Below, piece by piece: positions 34,977-44,740 of a stretch of 64,000 nt of DNA. This DNA comes from DATNPH01 sp036703315. GTDB taxonomy: Bacteria; Cyanobacteriota; Cyanobacteriia; Cyanobacteriales; Coleofasciculaceae. Both the position numbers and the translations under genes were made by a program. Every line of letters begins with the position of its first letter. Positions within the stretch are counted from its first letter, which is position 1. The notes under the pieces were generated by a model that was not told the DNA's origin, searched no databases, and was given only the letters and a program-made list of their open reading frames with translations. The stretch is from the NCBI GenBank assembly GCA_036703315.1, contig DATNPH010000032.1, positions 39,601-103,600 of the forward strand, read 5' to 3'.

Positions 34977-36002
34977 ATGCCACCTATTAACACGGCTGCA
35001 ACCCTAAAAGACCTACCCTTGCCACCATCTGAAAAATCAGGCTGGCCTTGGACAGAGGAAATTGAGCCACTACCTGAGCGGTTACCTGATGGCTCTGAAT
35101 GGCCTCGAATCAGTATTGTTACACCGAACTACAACTATGGTCGGTTTCTTGAGGAAACCATCCGTTCTGTTCTGCTGCAAGGCTATCCAAACCTGGAATA
35201 CATCATCCTTGATGGTGGCTCAACTGATAACTCAGTTGAGATTATCAAAAAATACGAGAAGTGGTTGACCTATTGGGTGAGCGAGAAGGATAGCGGTCAA
35301 CCGAATGCAATCAATAAAGGCATTGCTCTGAGTACTGGAGAAATTTTCAATTGGCTCAACTCTGATGATCAACTTCTTCCTGGAGTTTTGTCTAAAGTTA
35401 GCAAAATTTGGCATGATAATCATCCACATATGATTGTTGGCGAGACTCTCATTGTTGACGCTTCCTCTAGGCATGTCTTATACCATTCTCAGCCCAAACC
35501 GCCAAAGCATCCTTTCAATCTTATAGAACGGGGTTTGCTTGGAGTTGGTATGGCTCAACCTTCAATTTTTTTATCATCTTCCCTTGTGAAGGAAATGGGC
35601 TGTTTGAGAGAAGACCTCCACTATACTTTTGATTGGGCATTTTATCTTAAAGCAATAACCTTACTCCGTTCTAGTTTGAAACTGGTAACGACCCCAACTA
35701 TCTGTTCTCGTTGCCTCAGTCATCCTGATGCTAAAACCTTTGATATGTCTTTATATTCTAAAGAAAGCCAAGGAGTATTGAAAGAAATGATGGGAGACTT
35801 TAATTTGCTTGAAAAAATTAAAGTTGATTGGCATATCAAAGAAATCGATATACATGAAAATGTTAATGAGGTAATAAAAGATTGCCAAAACTCTTTAAAA
35901 TCTCTGGTATATGTACTGTTGCAGAATCCATGCGCCATATTCTCACGCTTTTTTTTAGGAGCAGTGAAACAAGAAATTTTCAACAATAAAAATTTTCAAT
36001 AG
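34977..36002 (+). CDS. Glycosyltransferase, GT2 family
   Basis: The 341-residue GT-A protein shows PRISIVTPNYNYGRFLEETIRSVL near residue 42, ILDGGSTDNSVEII, the donor motif FNWLNSDDQLLPG (Asp pair for metal and nucleotide sugar) and LREDLHYTFDWAFYLKA. The C-terminal third is AT-rich. It adds a sugar to the glycan; donor and acceptor are unknown. Confidence 0.88.
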   Translation: MPPINTAATLKDLPLPPSEKSGWPWTEEIEPLPERLPDGSEWPRISIVTPNYNYGRFLEETIRSVLLQGYPNLEYIILDGGSTDNSVEIIKKYEKWLTYWVSEKDSGQPNAINKGIALSTGEIFNWLNSDDQLLPGVLSKVSKIWHDNHPHMIVGETLIVDASSRHVLYHSQPKPPKHPFNLIERGLLGVGMAQPSIFLSSSLVKEMGCLREDLHYTFDWAFYLKAITLLRSSLKLVTTPTICSRCLSHPDAKTFDMSLYSKESQGVLKEMMGDFNLLEKIKVDWHIKEIDIHENVNEVIKDCQNSLKSLVYVLLQNPCAIFSRFFLGAVKQEIFNNKNFQ

Positions 36003-36104
36003 TAATTATGCTTGTTTCTACAATTTTTTAGAAAAAACTGGATAAATATTCGTGATATTCATGACACAAACAGCTTGTACAATGTCTGTTAAGGCTGTTG
36101 GAAA

Positions 36105-37436
36105 ATGAGAGTAATCCATACCCTCGGCTGGTACTTTCCTGAATCATCCGGTGGCACTGAGGTATACGTAGATGGACTCGTGCGGGAACTACGCTCACAG
36201 GGAGTACAAAGTCTAGTTGCTGCCGCCCAAAGCGGAATGCAAGAAGCAACCTATACCTACAACGGTGTGGAAGTCTATAGGTATCCTGTTTTTCCTTCTG
36301 TCAGTACAGATCAAGTTTGTGGGTATGTGCCTTATGGTGGGTTTGAAGATTTTGCTCGTTGGTTAAAAGACCAAAAAGCAGATTTGTACCATCAGCACTC
36401 ATGGACTCCTGGTTGTGGGATACATCATCTGCGTTTGGCAAAGCAACTGGGAATGCCAACAGTAGTAACAGTACACGTCCCAGGCAACGTGTGTCTGCGA
36501 GGAACAATGCTGCTGAATGGGCAGGAAGTCTGCGATGGACGCATTGAGCGATTACGCTGTAGTAATTGTTGGGGCAGTTCACGAGGCATCCCAACTTGGG
36601 CGGGTGCAGTGCTAGCAGCTACGCCAATGCCCTTAATCAGAATCGCAGAATCCTCCTTTTCAGGTTCACGTCTAGCCACAGCACTAGCCACCCCAGCTTT
36701 CGTCGTTACTCATCAAAATCGACTGCTAGAGATGGCAACCTTGGCTGATCGAGTAGTGGCTGTGTGTCAGTGGCTATACGATGCTCTGGTGATTAATGGA
36801 GTGCCAAAAGAAAAGCTAGTTTTGTGTCGCCAAGGCGTGTCCAACCTTAACCGAAAAACAACTCCACACTTAAAAGAGCAAACAGGTACGTTGCGAGTTG
36901 GTTTTTTAGGTCGCTGGAACAAGATCAAGGGTATTCATATTTTGGTGGAAGCAGTGCGGCGTTTACCTGCGGATGTACCAATAGAACTCGTAATCCACGG
37001 ATTGGTTCAAGGAGAAGAAGCGAAAGTTTATCAACATGAAGTTCTGAATATTGCTGGCAACGATCAACGCATCCGCGTAGCAGAACCACTGGCACGCGAA
37101 GCGGTTTCATCAGCACTGGCAAACTTTAATTTACTGGCTGTTCCATCCCAGTGGCTGGAAACAGGTCCACTGGTAGTGCTAGAAGCTCAAGCTGTAGGAA
37201 CTCCAGTACTGGGTTCCAACTTAGGTGGAATTGCTGAATTAGTGCGACATGGTGTGGATGGTTGGCTAGTTCCATCTGGGGATGTGGAGGCATGGACTCA
37301 ATCACTGTTACACCTAGCTGAGAATCCGGATCTATTGACCCGACTGCGTAAAGGTATTCAGTCAGTACGTACTATGAGCTGCGTGGCATCGGATATGGCA
37401 AAGCTTTATAGGGAGATAACTTTTACTCACTACTAA
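36105..37436 (+). CDS. Glycosyltransferase, GT4 family
   Basis: This 443-residue GT-B protein has an N-terminal ESSGGTEVYVDGLVRELRSQG, a middle DLYHQHSWTPGC with VTVHVPGNVCLRG, and a C-terminal RVGFLGRWNKIKGIHILVEAV and NLLAVPSQWLETGPLVVLEAQAVGTPVLGSNLGGIAELV, the GT4 donor-site signature. A Cys cluster (CDGRIERLRCSNCWG) in the middle resembles a small zinc site seen in some GT4 subfamilies. The stop overlaps the next start (TAATG). Confidence 0.9.
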   Translation: MRVIHTLGWYFPESSGGTEVYVDGLVRELRSQGVQSLVAAAQSGMQEATYTYNGVEVYRYPVFPSVSTDQVCGYVPYGGFEDFARWLKDQKADLYHQHSWTPGCGIHHLRLAKQLGMPTVVTVHVPGNVCLRGTMLLNGQEVCDGRIERLRCSNCWGSSRGIPTWAGAVLAATPMPLIRIAESSFSGSRLATALATPAFVVTHQNRLLEMATLADRVVAVCQWLYDALVINGVPKEKLVLCRQGVSNLNRKTTPHLKEQTGTLRVGFLGRWNKIKGIHILVEAVRRLPADVPIELVIHGLVQGEEAKVYQHEVLNIAGNDQRIRVAEPLAREAVSSALANFNLLAVPSQWLETGPLVVLEAQAVGTPVLGSNLGGIAELVRHGVDGWLVPSGDVEAWTQSLLHLAENPDLLTRLRKGIQSVRTMSCVASDMAKLYREITFTHY

Positions 37437-38716
37437 TGTCAAAGATTTTGATTTTGATTGGTGGCCACCTCTGCACGGCTCCCCGCCCCCAGAAAGAAGC
37501 CGAGACATTAGCCAATGCAGGTCACAATGTCACGGTTCAAGGGTTTTGGTTTGATCCGAGCCTGGTTAAGCACGATCGCCTGCTTATGACCAACAAAAAA
37601 TGGCGGTTTGAACCCATGATCGACTTTCAACCAACTCACCACCTCAGAAGTTTAAGAATTCGACTCCAGGGACGCCTTGCCAAAGAACGTTTTCAGCGAT
37701 TTGGAACTTTTGCGCCAGCTTTACTAGGCTACGGCGCAAAAGCCATGCTAACTGCCGCCCGTCAAGCCCGTGCTGACCTGACTATCGTACATTCAGAAGC
37801 GGGGCTGTGGGTAGGCAATCGACTCTTAGATGAAGGCTTCCGTGTGGGGGTTGATTTTGAAGATTGGTTCTCGGAAGACCTCTTACCGAAAGATCGTGCG
37901 GCACGACCAATTGCCCAGCTCAAAGCCTTAGAAAGTCGCCTTGTGCGTGAGTGTACCTACTGCCTCACCACTTCTCATGCTATGGCTGAGGCTATGGCTG
38001 AGGCTTATCAGGCACCGAAACCCACGGTTATTTACAATGCATTTCCTTGGGCAGAGCGGGAGCAAATCGATCACCAAAAACGTGATCGCCCACATCTAAC
38101 CTTACCATCCCTGCATTGGTTCTCCCAAACCATCGGGCCGGGGCGAGGGCTAGAAAACCTATTCCAGGCTCTACCTCACCTAAAGATACCAGTAGAAATT
38201 CATTTACGGGGCAACTACCCTGAAAGCGCTCGTCAGTGGTTAGAACCACTAGTGCCATCTGGATGGCGCGATCACTTATTCATCCATCCTAGTGTCCCTA
38301 ATGGCGAGTTGCTATCCCGCATCGCTGAACATGATATTGGTCTAGCTTTGGAAATTCCCTATTGCTTCAATAAACAATTTACTGCAAGCAATAAACTCTT
38401 TCAGTACCTGCAAGCCGGTTTAGCTGTGATCGCCACTGACACGGCTGGTCAACGAGAGATATTTTCCCAAAAACCTGCGATCGGTCGATTGATTCCCTGC
38501 AATAATCCTTTAGCCCTTGCCCAAGCACTGAAAGACTTACTGTGTACTCCTGAAAGATTAGCTGCTGCTAAAGCTGCCTCCCTACAAGCAGCCAAAGAAC
38601 AGTTTTGCTGGGAGCATCAGGCTGGAATTCTCCTGCAAGCAGCTGAACTTGCTCTAGTCAAGACAAATAAGTCACGGAGCGTGAGGTTTCCGGATACTCA
38701 GATTGCAGCTTGGTAA
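37436..38716 (+). CDS. Glycosyltransferase-like protein (GT-B fold)
   Basis: The 426-residue protein starts MSKILILIGGHLCTAPRPQKEAETL and contains VDFEDWFSEDLLP, SLHWFSQTIGPGRGLENLFQAL and DIGLALEIPYCFNKQFTASNKLFQYLQAGLAVIATDTAGQREI, a GT4-like donor domain. The AMAEAMAEA stretch is a small internal duplication. It is coupled by a one-base overlap to the preceding glycosyltransferase. The donor is unknown. Confidence 0.82.
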   Translation: MSKILILIGGHLCTAPRPQKEAETLANAGHNVTVQGFWFDPSLVKHDRLLMTNKKWRFEPMIDFQPTHHLRSLRIRLQGRLAKERFQRFGTFAPALLGYGAKAMLTAARQARADLTIVHSEAGLWVGNRLLDEGFRVGVDFEDWFSEDLLPKDRAARPIAQLKALESRLVRECTYCLTTSHAMAEAMAEAYQAPKPTVIYNAFPWAEREQIDHQKRDRPHLTLPSLHWFSQTIGPGRGLENLFQALPHLKIPVEIHLRGNYPESARQWLEPLVPSGWRDHLFIHPSVPNGELLSRIAEHDIGLALEIPYCFNKQFTASNKLFQYLQAGLAVIATDTAGQREIFSQKPAIGRLIPCNNPLALAQALKDLLCTPERLAAAKAASLQAAKEQFCWEHQAGILLQAAELALVKTNKSRSVRFPDTQIAAW

Positions 38717-38751
38717 TAGCTTTAGGAAGCAGTTCCTAATAGCTATTTTTT
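38715..38751 (+). terminator. Rho-independent terminator inside the glycan locus
   Basis: AATAGCTTTAGGAA and TTCCTAATAGCTATT pair with one bulge around a GCAG loop, followed by TTTTTT. It starts directly at the stop codon of the preceding gene and probably splits the locus into at least two transcription units. Confidence 0.75.
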
Positions 38752-38812
38752 GACAGGGTCAAATTCATAAAAAATGCGCATTTTACTGACTGTAGTTGTA
38801 CGGAAGTTTTAG

Positions 38813-39534
38813 ATGCCTACCCTTAAACAACGTCTTGGCGCTTTGCTCATTCCTAGGCTTCCTGTTACGCGTCATGTGTTCAATCACATCCGGTTAGAGC
38901 TTGATGCTTCGGGTGTCCGTGCCCTGCATCAGCTGCATCCAGGAATCAGAGCTAAAATCCACCAGTTGCGTCAACAGCGCAATCTTTTAGTCAATATTGG
39001 CTGTGGCCCTTTCGGTAAGCCTGACTGGGTCAATCTCGATCTATATTCTCATCGGAATGTCACCCTCGTGGCTGATACTCGGCAATCGCTCCCTCTCGCA
39101 GATGCCTCTTGCCTTGGCATTCACGTCGAACATTTCTTAGAACACCTTGACCCTGTAGACGAGCGCCCACAATTTTTACAGGAATGTCATCGTTGTCTCC
39201 AACCAGAAGGGGTCTTACGAGTTATTGTTCCTGATGCCGAGCTGTATATCAAAGCCTATCTGGAGTCTGGATGGGATACCCTCAATCAGATTGGCTGCGG
39301 CGGGGAAAAGCCGGAGGCTACCTTTACCTGCAAGATGGAGGCATTAAATCACATCTTTATCCAGGATGGGAACACTACGGTGGCTATGATGCCGAAAGTC
39401 TGGAGTTAGCTCTACGTGCTGCTGGCTTTACTCAAGCTACGCGCTGCATTTGGCGGACAGGTGACTTTCCGGGAGGCTGTATCGACCGAGAACAACATCG
39501 TTCATACTCCCTATATTTTGAGGCAAAGCCTTGA
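38813..39534 (+). pseudogene. SAM-dependent methyltransferase with a frameshift
   Basis: Frame 1 from 38813 encodes a methyltransferase core (LLVNIGCGPFGKPDWVNLDLY, LPLADASCLGIHVEHFLEHLDP, LQPEGVLRVIVPDAELYIKAYLESGWD) through MEALNHIFIQDG, then reads NTTVAMMPKVWS and stops at 39409. The expected continuation EHYGGYDAESLELALRAAGF...CIDREQHRSYSLYFEA is intact in another frame to 39534. A single missing G in the run GGG at 39368-39370 accounts for the shift. It is either a real inactivating mutation, a phase-variable homopolymer or a sequencing error. Both halves together make a protein of about 240 residues. Confidence 0.82.
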
Positions 39535-39562
39535 ACCAATACCGAACACAATTACAAATTCG

Positions 39563-40369
39563 ATGATTACCAACACGATTTATCGTTCCATGCATGTTGT
39601 TCCTGAATTGCAACGTCAGTTCAGGCGAGTCGTTTTGCGGCTACCCCACCGCCAACGCTTAGTGAATCACTTTGGGCAAAAGCTTTGGGTCGATCCTTCA
39701 GAATTGCATGGGTTCTACTTGTACTACGAGCAAGAGTACGACGATTACATCTTTAAGTTTCTGTCTACTCAAATTGCAAAATATCAATATCTCAGAGCGC
39801 TGGACTTAGGTGCCAACATTGGCATTTACACAGTTTTTCTTGCTACTCAAATCAAGCGTGTGGATGCCTTTGAACCAGAACCAAAAGTTTTAGAGCGATT
39901 GCAAGTCAACCTAAAACTCAATGGTTTAACTAATGTAACAGTTCATAATTCTTGTGTAGGTAAAGCCTCTGGAACAGTTACCTTTATACCTCCTGGGATA
40001 AGTAATCAAGGCATTGGAGCAATTGCAGCAGCAACTGAACAAGGTGTTCAACGATCTTGCATTAGCCTTGATGATTTCTTTAGCAAACTCCCCCAAGAAG
40101 CTTGCTTGATCAAGATGGATATTGAAGGTGGTGAGTGGTTAGCTTTGCAGGGAGGACAACGCGTACTAACCCATAGAAAAGCTCCACTTTCAATGCTGCT
40201 GGAAGTACATCCAGAAGAAATTCAGCGGTTGGGTGGAAGCGTTTCAGAAGTACGCTCTCTTCTAGAAAGCATGAACTTGCAAGTTAAGGGATTAGCACCA
40301 ACTGGGCTAGAATCCCTTGATTCAGGTAAGACCTTTAGATTTTGGTGGGCGACATCTGAGGATTTTTAA
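39563..40369 (+). CDS. FkbM family methyltransferase
   Basis: The protein is about 268 residues with the SAM-binding LRALDLGANIGIYTVFLAT, VDAFEPEPKVLERLQVNLKLNG, CISLDDFF and the FkbM signature IKMDIEGGEWLALQGGQRVL. The family O-methylates sugars or polyketides; here a glycan sugar is the likely acceptor. I placed the start at ATG 39563 (MITNTIYRS) because the longer frame from 39416 overlaps the restored C-terminus of the upstream methyltransferase and has no family resemblance; ATG 39590 is also possible. Confidence 0.87.
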   Translation: MITNTIYRSMHVVPELQRQFRRVVLRLPHRQRLVNHFGQKLWVDPSELHGFYLYYEQEYDDYIFKFLSTQIAKYQYLRALDLGANIGIYTVFLATQIKRVDAFEPEPKVLERLQVNLKLNGLTNVTVHNSCVGKASGTVTFIPPGISNQGIGAIAAATEQGVQRSCISLDDFFSKLPQEACLIKMDIEGGEWLALQGGQRVLTHRKAPLSMLLEVHPEEIQRLGGSVSEVRSLLESMNLQVKGLAPTGLESLDSGKTFRFWWATSEDF

Positions 40370-40401
40370 CAGTCAAGGTCGAGCTACAATGCTTCTTGTT
40401 T

Positions 40402-41529
40402 ATGAGCAATACAGACTTAAAAGCTGATTTACTAACTGGGAAAATCTGGAATATGCAGTACAAAAGCCTTGACCACTGGCGTGGTATTGCTATCCTGTGG
40501 GTGATGATTTTTCATGGTTTTGGGACTACTTACTACGAATCTCTTCACCCAATTGCCGAATTAGTAAAAGCAGTTGCTGCACCCGGTTGGTTAGGAGTGC
40601 ATCTTTTCTTTGTTATCAGTGGATACTGTATTGCCGCTAATGTCTACAGGCTAGTTTTAAGTAATGGCAGTCCTTGGACTTTTCTTAAAAACAGAACATG
40701 GCGTTTGTTACCTGTTTACTGGGCATCATTTTTCCTGACTCTAGGTTTAAATTTAGTCTCCTATCCCTTTAACCGAACAAGTTTTTGGGATAATTTTCCA
40801 TCCTCATGGCAATCCTGGCTTGGGAATATTTTGTTAATTCAACCTTATCTTGATGCTCCTTACTATGGGGTAGTTTACTGGTCCCTAGTTGTAGAAATGG
40901 GTTTTTACTTAATCGTTGCACTTTTATTAATTATCAAAGGCAAAATTAATTTAAAACTAGCTTTATTCATAGGGTTAAGCCTGGGATTTGCCTCTGTTTT
41001 TTTAGCTCCCAGTCCAAGAGTGATGACTTTGACATATTGGTGTGAGTTTGTTTGTGGAGTATTAGTGTTTAGTGCCCTGCTGTCCAAAAAACAAGACCAT
41101 ATCTATCGACATAAGTTGTCTCTCGCTCTAATAGTGATATTTGGTATCTTAAGTATTTTCGTTAACTGGAAGTTTTTCAATAGCACCCTTTGGTTCAGTG
41201 CCCTTTTTGCAATTGTTCTCTATTGGCTTTACTTTATAGATGAAAAGATTGATTCCATAAAACAAATAAAATGGATTAAATTTGTTGGTATTATGTCATA
41301 TTCTTTGTACTTAATCCATGTTCCCTTTCAAGGAAGAGTGATTAGTTTAGGAGGAAGATTTATTCCCTATCAAAGCCCAATGATTTTGCTTTTACAGGGG
41401 CTTGGTTGGGGGGTAGCAATTTTTGTGAGTTATCTCTTTTATCGATTAGTTGAGAAACCTCTCAATGATTGGCGACATCGTCAGAAAAAATCTATCAATC
41501 GGCGTTATGAAAATTCTGTTAACGGCTGA
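40402..41529 (+). CDS. Membrane acyltransferase 3 family (OafA-like)
   Basis: This protein of about 375 residues has some ten membrane spans and the acyltransferase-3 signatures: LDHWRGIAILWVMIFHGFG (Arg and the catalytic His), FFVISGYC, RTWRLLPVYWASFF and YWSLVVEMGFYLI. It likely O-acetylates a glycan residue across the membrane. The gene is AT-rich. The start is at ATG 40402, or possibly at ATG 40453 (MQYKSLDHWRG). The end overlaps the next glycosyltransferase start by 23 bases. Confidence 0.88.
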   Translation: MSNTDLKADLLTGKIWNMQYKSLDHWRGIAILWVMIFHGFGTTYYESLHPIAELVKAVAAPGWLGVHLFFVISGYCIAANVYRLVLSNGSPWTFLKNRTWRLLPVYWASFFLTLGLNLVSYPFNRTSFWDNFPSSWQSWLGNILLIQPYLDAPYYGVVYWSLVVEMGFYLIVALLLIIKGKINLKLALFIGLSLGFASVFLAPSPRVMTLTYWCEFVCGVLVFSALLSKKQDHIYRHKLSLALIVIFGILSIFVNWKFFNSTLWFSALFAIVLYWLYFIDEKIDSIKQIKWIKFVGIMSYSLYLIHVPFQGRVISLGGRFIPYQSPMILLLQGLGWGVAIFVSYLFYRLVEKPLNDWRHRQKKSINRRYENSVNG

Positions 41530-42574
41530 CCCTGAGTTACCAGTGCCGCCGCAACTCTATGGCGGCATTGAGCGCATTGTTAATCTCTTAGTGACTGATC
41601 TGCAAGCCCGTGGTCATACAGTCGGACTGGTTGCCCATCGCGACTCCACCTCCCCTGCTCATCAGCTATTTCCCTGGCCGGGTCTACGTTCGCAAGATAA
41701 ATTCGATGCCTTGCAGAACACAGTTGCCCTTTGGTCAGCCGTCCAGCAATTTCAGCCTGACCTAGTACACAGCTTTTCCCGTGTCTTGTATCTCTTGCCA
41801 CTCTTGACCTCTCCCATTCCCAAGATCATGTCCTACCAACGCCGCCCCAGTGGTCGCACCGTCAGTTGGGGGGCAAAACTAGCAGGGGGTTCCCTCACCT
41901 TCACGGGTTGTAGCGACTCTATTTGCCGCCAAGGTCGAGCTGTTGGCGGTGTTTGGCATGCGATTCATAACTGCGTTGAACTGGAGAAATATACCTTCCA
42001 GCCCACTGTTGCCCCTGAGGCTCCCTTAGTGTTTCTGAGTCGAGTGGAACGGATTAAAGGAGCACATACTGCGATCGCGGCTGCTCGTCAAACTAAACGC
42101 CGCTTGTTAATTGCTGGCAACCACGGCACCACTGGCGAAGAAGGACGCTACTGGCAAGAAGAGATTGTTCCTCATTTGGGACGGGATGGCATCGAGTACG
42201 TCGGTGCCGTCAACGACGAACAAAAAAATGCCTTGCTTGGCACAGCTGCCGCCATGATTGTGCCTATTGAATGGGAAGAACCCTTTGGCATTGTCTTTGC
42301 AGAGGCTCTAGCTTGTGGAACGCCCGTGATTTCCTGTCCCTTGGGCGCGTTACCTGAGATTGTACGTCACGGCACTGATGGCTATCTGGTCAACAACTTA
42401 GACGAAGCTTGCACCGCCATCCAAAACTTGCCTCAAATCGACCGTCGCAATTGCCGCCGACGTGCCGAGGAATGCTTTTCAGCTTCAGCGATCGTGGATA
42501 AGTACGAGCAACTCTACCACAGCCTGATTGCTGCAAATCTCACGAACAAAAAGTCCAACTCTCTTGTGTTATGA
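41507..42574 (+). CDS. Glycosyltransferase, GT4 family
   Basis: The protein is 355 residues from MKILLTADPELPVPPQLYGGIERIV, the usual N-terminus of this GT4 subfamily. It shows QPDLVHSFSRVLYLLPLL, VFLSRVERIKGAHTAIAAARQTKRRLLIAGN and IVPIEWEEPFGIVFAEALACGTPVISCPLGALPEIV. I chose ATG 41507 over the frame from 41450, which lies inside the acyltransferase gene. Its C-terminus (ECFSASAIVDKYEQLYHSLIAANL) is echoed in the remnant at 43532. Confidence 0.9.
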   Translation: MKILLTADPELPVPPQLYGGIERIVNLLVTDLQARGHTVGLVAHRDSTSPAHQLFPWPGLRSQDKFDALQNTVALWSAVQQFQPDLVHSFSRVLYLLPLLTSPIPKIMSYQRRPSGRTVSWGAKLAGGSLTFTGCSDSICRQGRAVGGVWHAIHNCVELEKYTFQPTVAPEAPLVFLSRVERIKGAHTAIAAARQTKRRLLIAGNHGTTGEEGRYWQEEIVPHLGRDGIEYVGAVNDEQKNALLGTAAAMIVPIEWEEPFGIVFAEALACGTPVISCPLGALPEIVRHGTDGYLVNNLDEACTAIQNLPQIDRRNCRRRAEECFSASAIVDKYEQLYHSLIAANLTNKKSNSLVL

Positions 42575-42674
42575 GACCAATTGTGATACCGCTTCGTCCT
42601 GATGAGTGACGCAAGGCTCGTATTAGTAGGTAGCACACCAAAATTAACAATTCTCAGATCGACCCAGATCGACC

Positions 42675-43544
42675 TTGTTATCCTCTAACAAAACTAACGT
42701 GACTGTTTATAACGGGATTCAACACTACTGTTCGCTCCCTTTACCTCTAACCTGGTTACAACCCTTAGATTTCCCCCGCAAACTAGGAATTTGTGAGCGG
42801 CTGTTTGGCAGTACCATTGCTCCCCAAGGTATCTGTTGGGTGAAAACTGGAGCAGGCATCCCCTGGAAACTAGACCTTGCTAATCCAACTCACCGCTGGA
42901 TTGTCTATGGCAAATACGAGGGCGCTCCCTTCCTCAACTGGGCACGGAAATTTCTTCCTCCTAATGGCATTGTTGTAGATTCTGGGGCAAACATTGGTCA
43001 AATGCTCCAGTATCTGGCTCAGTGGGTGCCGCAAGGCAAAATCTTAGCCTTTGAACCAGGCAGAGAAGCCGCTGACTGGCTAGAGGAATGTCTGACTACC
43101 CATACAACCCTACCCGTAGAAATCCTCCGGTTTGGCCTCGGCGCATCCCCGGCTCAACTACGCCTTCACAACATCGGAGCCAATTATGGTCACGGTGCTT
43201 GGAACCAAATATCGGAGACTGAGGGTGAAACTATCCAGATTGTACGCTTGGCAGATGAATTGGCAGCACGTTCGATTGAACAAGTTAATTTGTGGAAGTT
43301 GGATGTAGAAGGCTACGAAATCCCGGCTCTGCAAGGAGCACAAGAGCTGCTAAAAGAGCAGCGTATCAGAGCCATCTATGCAGAGTTAACTGATGAAAAC
43401 GGTCAGCGAATTCGAGATTATTTGAGTGCATTTGGATATCGCGGTCATCTGTTCGACCGCAATGGCAAACTCTACATTCCCTCCCAATTTCCCAATCATA
43501 CAAATGGGCTGTTCCTCCCAGCTGAACTGTCATGCATGTCCTAA
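42675..43544 (+). CDS. FkbM-like methyltransferase
   Basis: The protein is about 289 residues. GIVVDSGANIGQMLQYLAQW is motif I, ILAFEPGREAADWLEECL the acidic motif, and VNLWKLDVEGYEIPALQGAQELL the FkbM signature. The N-terminal 80 residues (LPLTWLQPLDFPRKLGICERLFG) are family-typical and probably bind the acceptor. The start is uncertain: TTG 42675 or GTG 42699. Its last codons overlap the start of the glycosyltransferase remnant at 43532. Confidence 0.85.
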   Translation: MLSSNKTNVTVYNGIQHYCSLPLPLTWLQPLDFPRKLGICERLFGSTIAPQGICWVKTGAGIPWKLDLANPTHRWIVYGKYEGAPFLNWARKFLPPNGIVVDSGANIGQMLQYLAQWVPQGKILAFEPGREAADWLEECLTTHTTLPVEILRFGLGASPAQLRLHNIGANYGHGAWNQISETEGETIQIVRLADELAARSIEQVNLWKLDVEGYEIPALQGAQELLKEQRIRAIYAELTDENGQRIRDYLSAFGYRGHLFDRNGKLYIPSQFPNHTNGLFLPAELSCMS

Positions 43545-43660
43545 GTATTCTCGGTCGCCACAGTGCCCAGCAGTGTTTTTCACAATCAGTTGTAGTTGAG
43601 GCAATACAGCAACTCTACAGCAGCCTTATTTGTTCAAAGCTTACAGCGAAAAACTCGTAA
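43532..43660 (+). pseudogene. Collapsed glycosyltransferase remnant
   Basis: A 42-codon frame starts MHVLSILGRHSAQQ and ends QCFSQSVVVEAIQQLYSSLI. Its start resembles the gene at 44741 (MHILTVLCKGG) and shares the exact upstream 19-mer cagctgaactgtcatgcat with it. Its end resembles the C-terminus of the GT4 enzyme at 41507 (ECFSASAIVDKYEQLYHSLI). It looks like a glycosyltransferase that lost its whole interior but kept both ends in frame. It could still be translated, but no function is evident. Confidence 0.6.
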
Positions 43661-43663
43661 AAT

Positions 43664-44656
43664 ATGGACTTATCATCCTCCTCAGCACCAGTCAGCTGCC
43701 CAGTTTGCGGAACTCATTGCTCTGACCCGCCCCTCTACCGTTACACGTCGTCAGAGGCAGCAGCGCACTTTTGCCCAATCACCCGCAATGCAGACCGTCA
43801 CCTACGCCTAGAAGCATCCATACGCAAGTTGTGGCAAGGAAAAGAATGCGTCATTCTGCGCTGTAGAGAGTGCGGATTTGCTTTTGGGTACCCATTTGTA
43901 GGTGGTGATGAGGAGTTTTACAGCATTCTTCACGAGCAAAAGGGCTACCCAACTTGGCGGTGGGACTACGATATCGCCATTCGTGAAGCTCTGACTCCAT
44001 TGGGTGGTGGACGGATACTTGAGATTGGTGCTGGTGCAGGAATGTTCCTGCGCTCTCTTAGTCAAGGATGGAAATGCTATGCGGTGGAAGCCAGTGAGTC
44101 AACTAGAGAACCGCTAGAAGCCTCGGGCATTCACGTTTTTCGCGATTTGTCAGCAGCTGCCCAGTCCGAGGCTGGAACATTTCAGGTTGTTGCTATGTTC
44201 CAAGTCCTGGAGCATATTGCGGAGTTTCGCCCAGTTTTAGCTCAATGTCGCCAGCTTCTAGGTGCAGGTGGACGATTAGTCCTCACAGTACCGGATGGCG
44301 AAGCAATGATTCGTCAAGAAAGATTGACTGGCTGTCCTGACATGCCACCGAACCATATAAATAAGTGGACGCCGGAGAGCTTGTCGCGTGCATTGGGAGA
44401 TGCAGGATTCGAGCCTGAGCCAGCCATCGTTGAACCCTCTTCATCGCAGAACCTGAAAAGTGCTCTGTACCTGAAAGTAATTGCTGACGCCACCAATCCA
44501 CGCTCAATAGCAGCGCAAGTTTATCGCCTGCCCCATAAACGCCTCCGGGCTCCCCTGCTAGCTTGCTTGGGATTACCAGCGCTACTACAAATGCTGCCCC
44601 ATATCAAGCAACTACAGCAGGGGGGTTCTTTTGCGATGGTGGGTGTCGCCCAATGA
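43664..44656 (+). CDS. Class I methyltransferase with N-terminal zinc ribbon
   Basis: The 330-residue protein has CPVCG near residue 12 and CRECGFAFGYPF near 70 (zinc ribbon), then GGRILEIGAGAGMFLRSLSQG, FQVVAMFQVLEHIAEFRPVL and LLGAGGRLVLTVPD (methyltransferase motifs), NHINKWTPESLSRALGDAGF, and a C-terminal hydrophobic helix. Zinc-ribbon methyltransferases of this type are common in sugar-modification loci. Its ATG follows the remnant's stop by three bases. Confidence 0.88.
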   Translation: MDLSSSSAPVSCPVCGTHCSDPPLYRYTSSEAAAHFCPITRNADRHLRLEASIRKLWQGKECVILRCRECGFAFGYPFVGGDEEFYSILHEQKGYPTWRWDYDIAIREALTPLGGGRILEIGAGAGMFLRSLSQGWKCYAVEASESTREPLEASGIHVFRDLSAAAQSEAGTFQVVAMFQVLEHIAEFRPVLAQCRQLLGAGGRLVLTVPDGEAMIRQERLTGCPDMPPNHINKWTPESLSRALGDAGFEPEPAIVEPSSSQNLKSALYLKVIADATNPRSIAAQVYRLPHKRLRAPLLACLGLPALLQMLPHIKQLQQGGSFAMVGVAQ

Positions 44657-44740
44657 TTGCACTCAAACCCCTCTAACAACTACATTGCCTCCCAATTCCC
44701 CAATCCTCCGAATCAACTGTTTCTACCCAGCTGAACTGTC

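Noticed and set aside
39416..39562. N-terminal 49-residue extension of the FkbM methyltransferase
   Set aside because: It overlaps the genuine C-terminal frame of the frameshifted upstream methyltransferase and does not resemble FkbM proteins.
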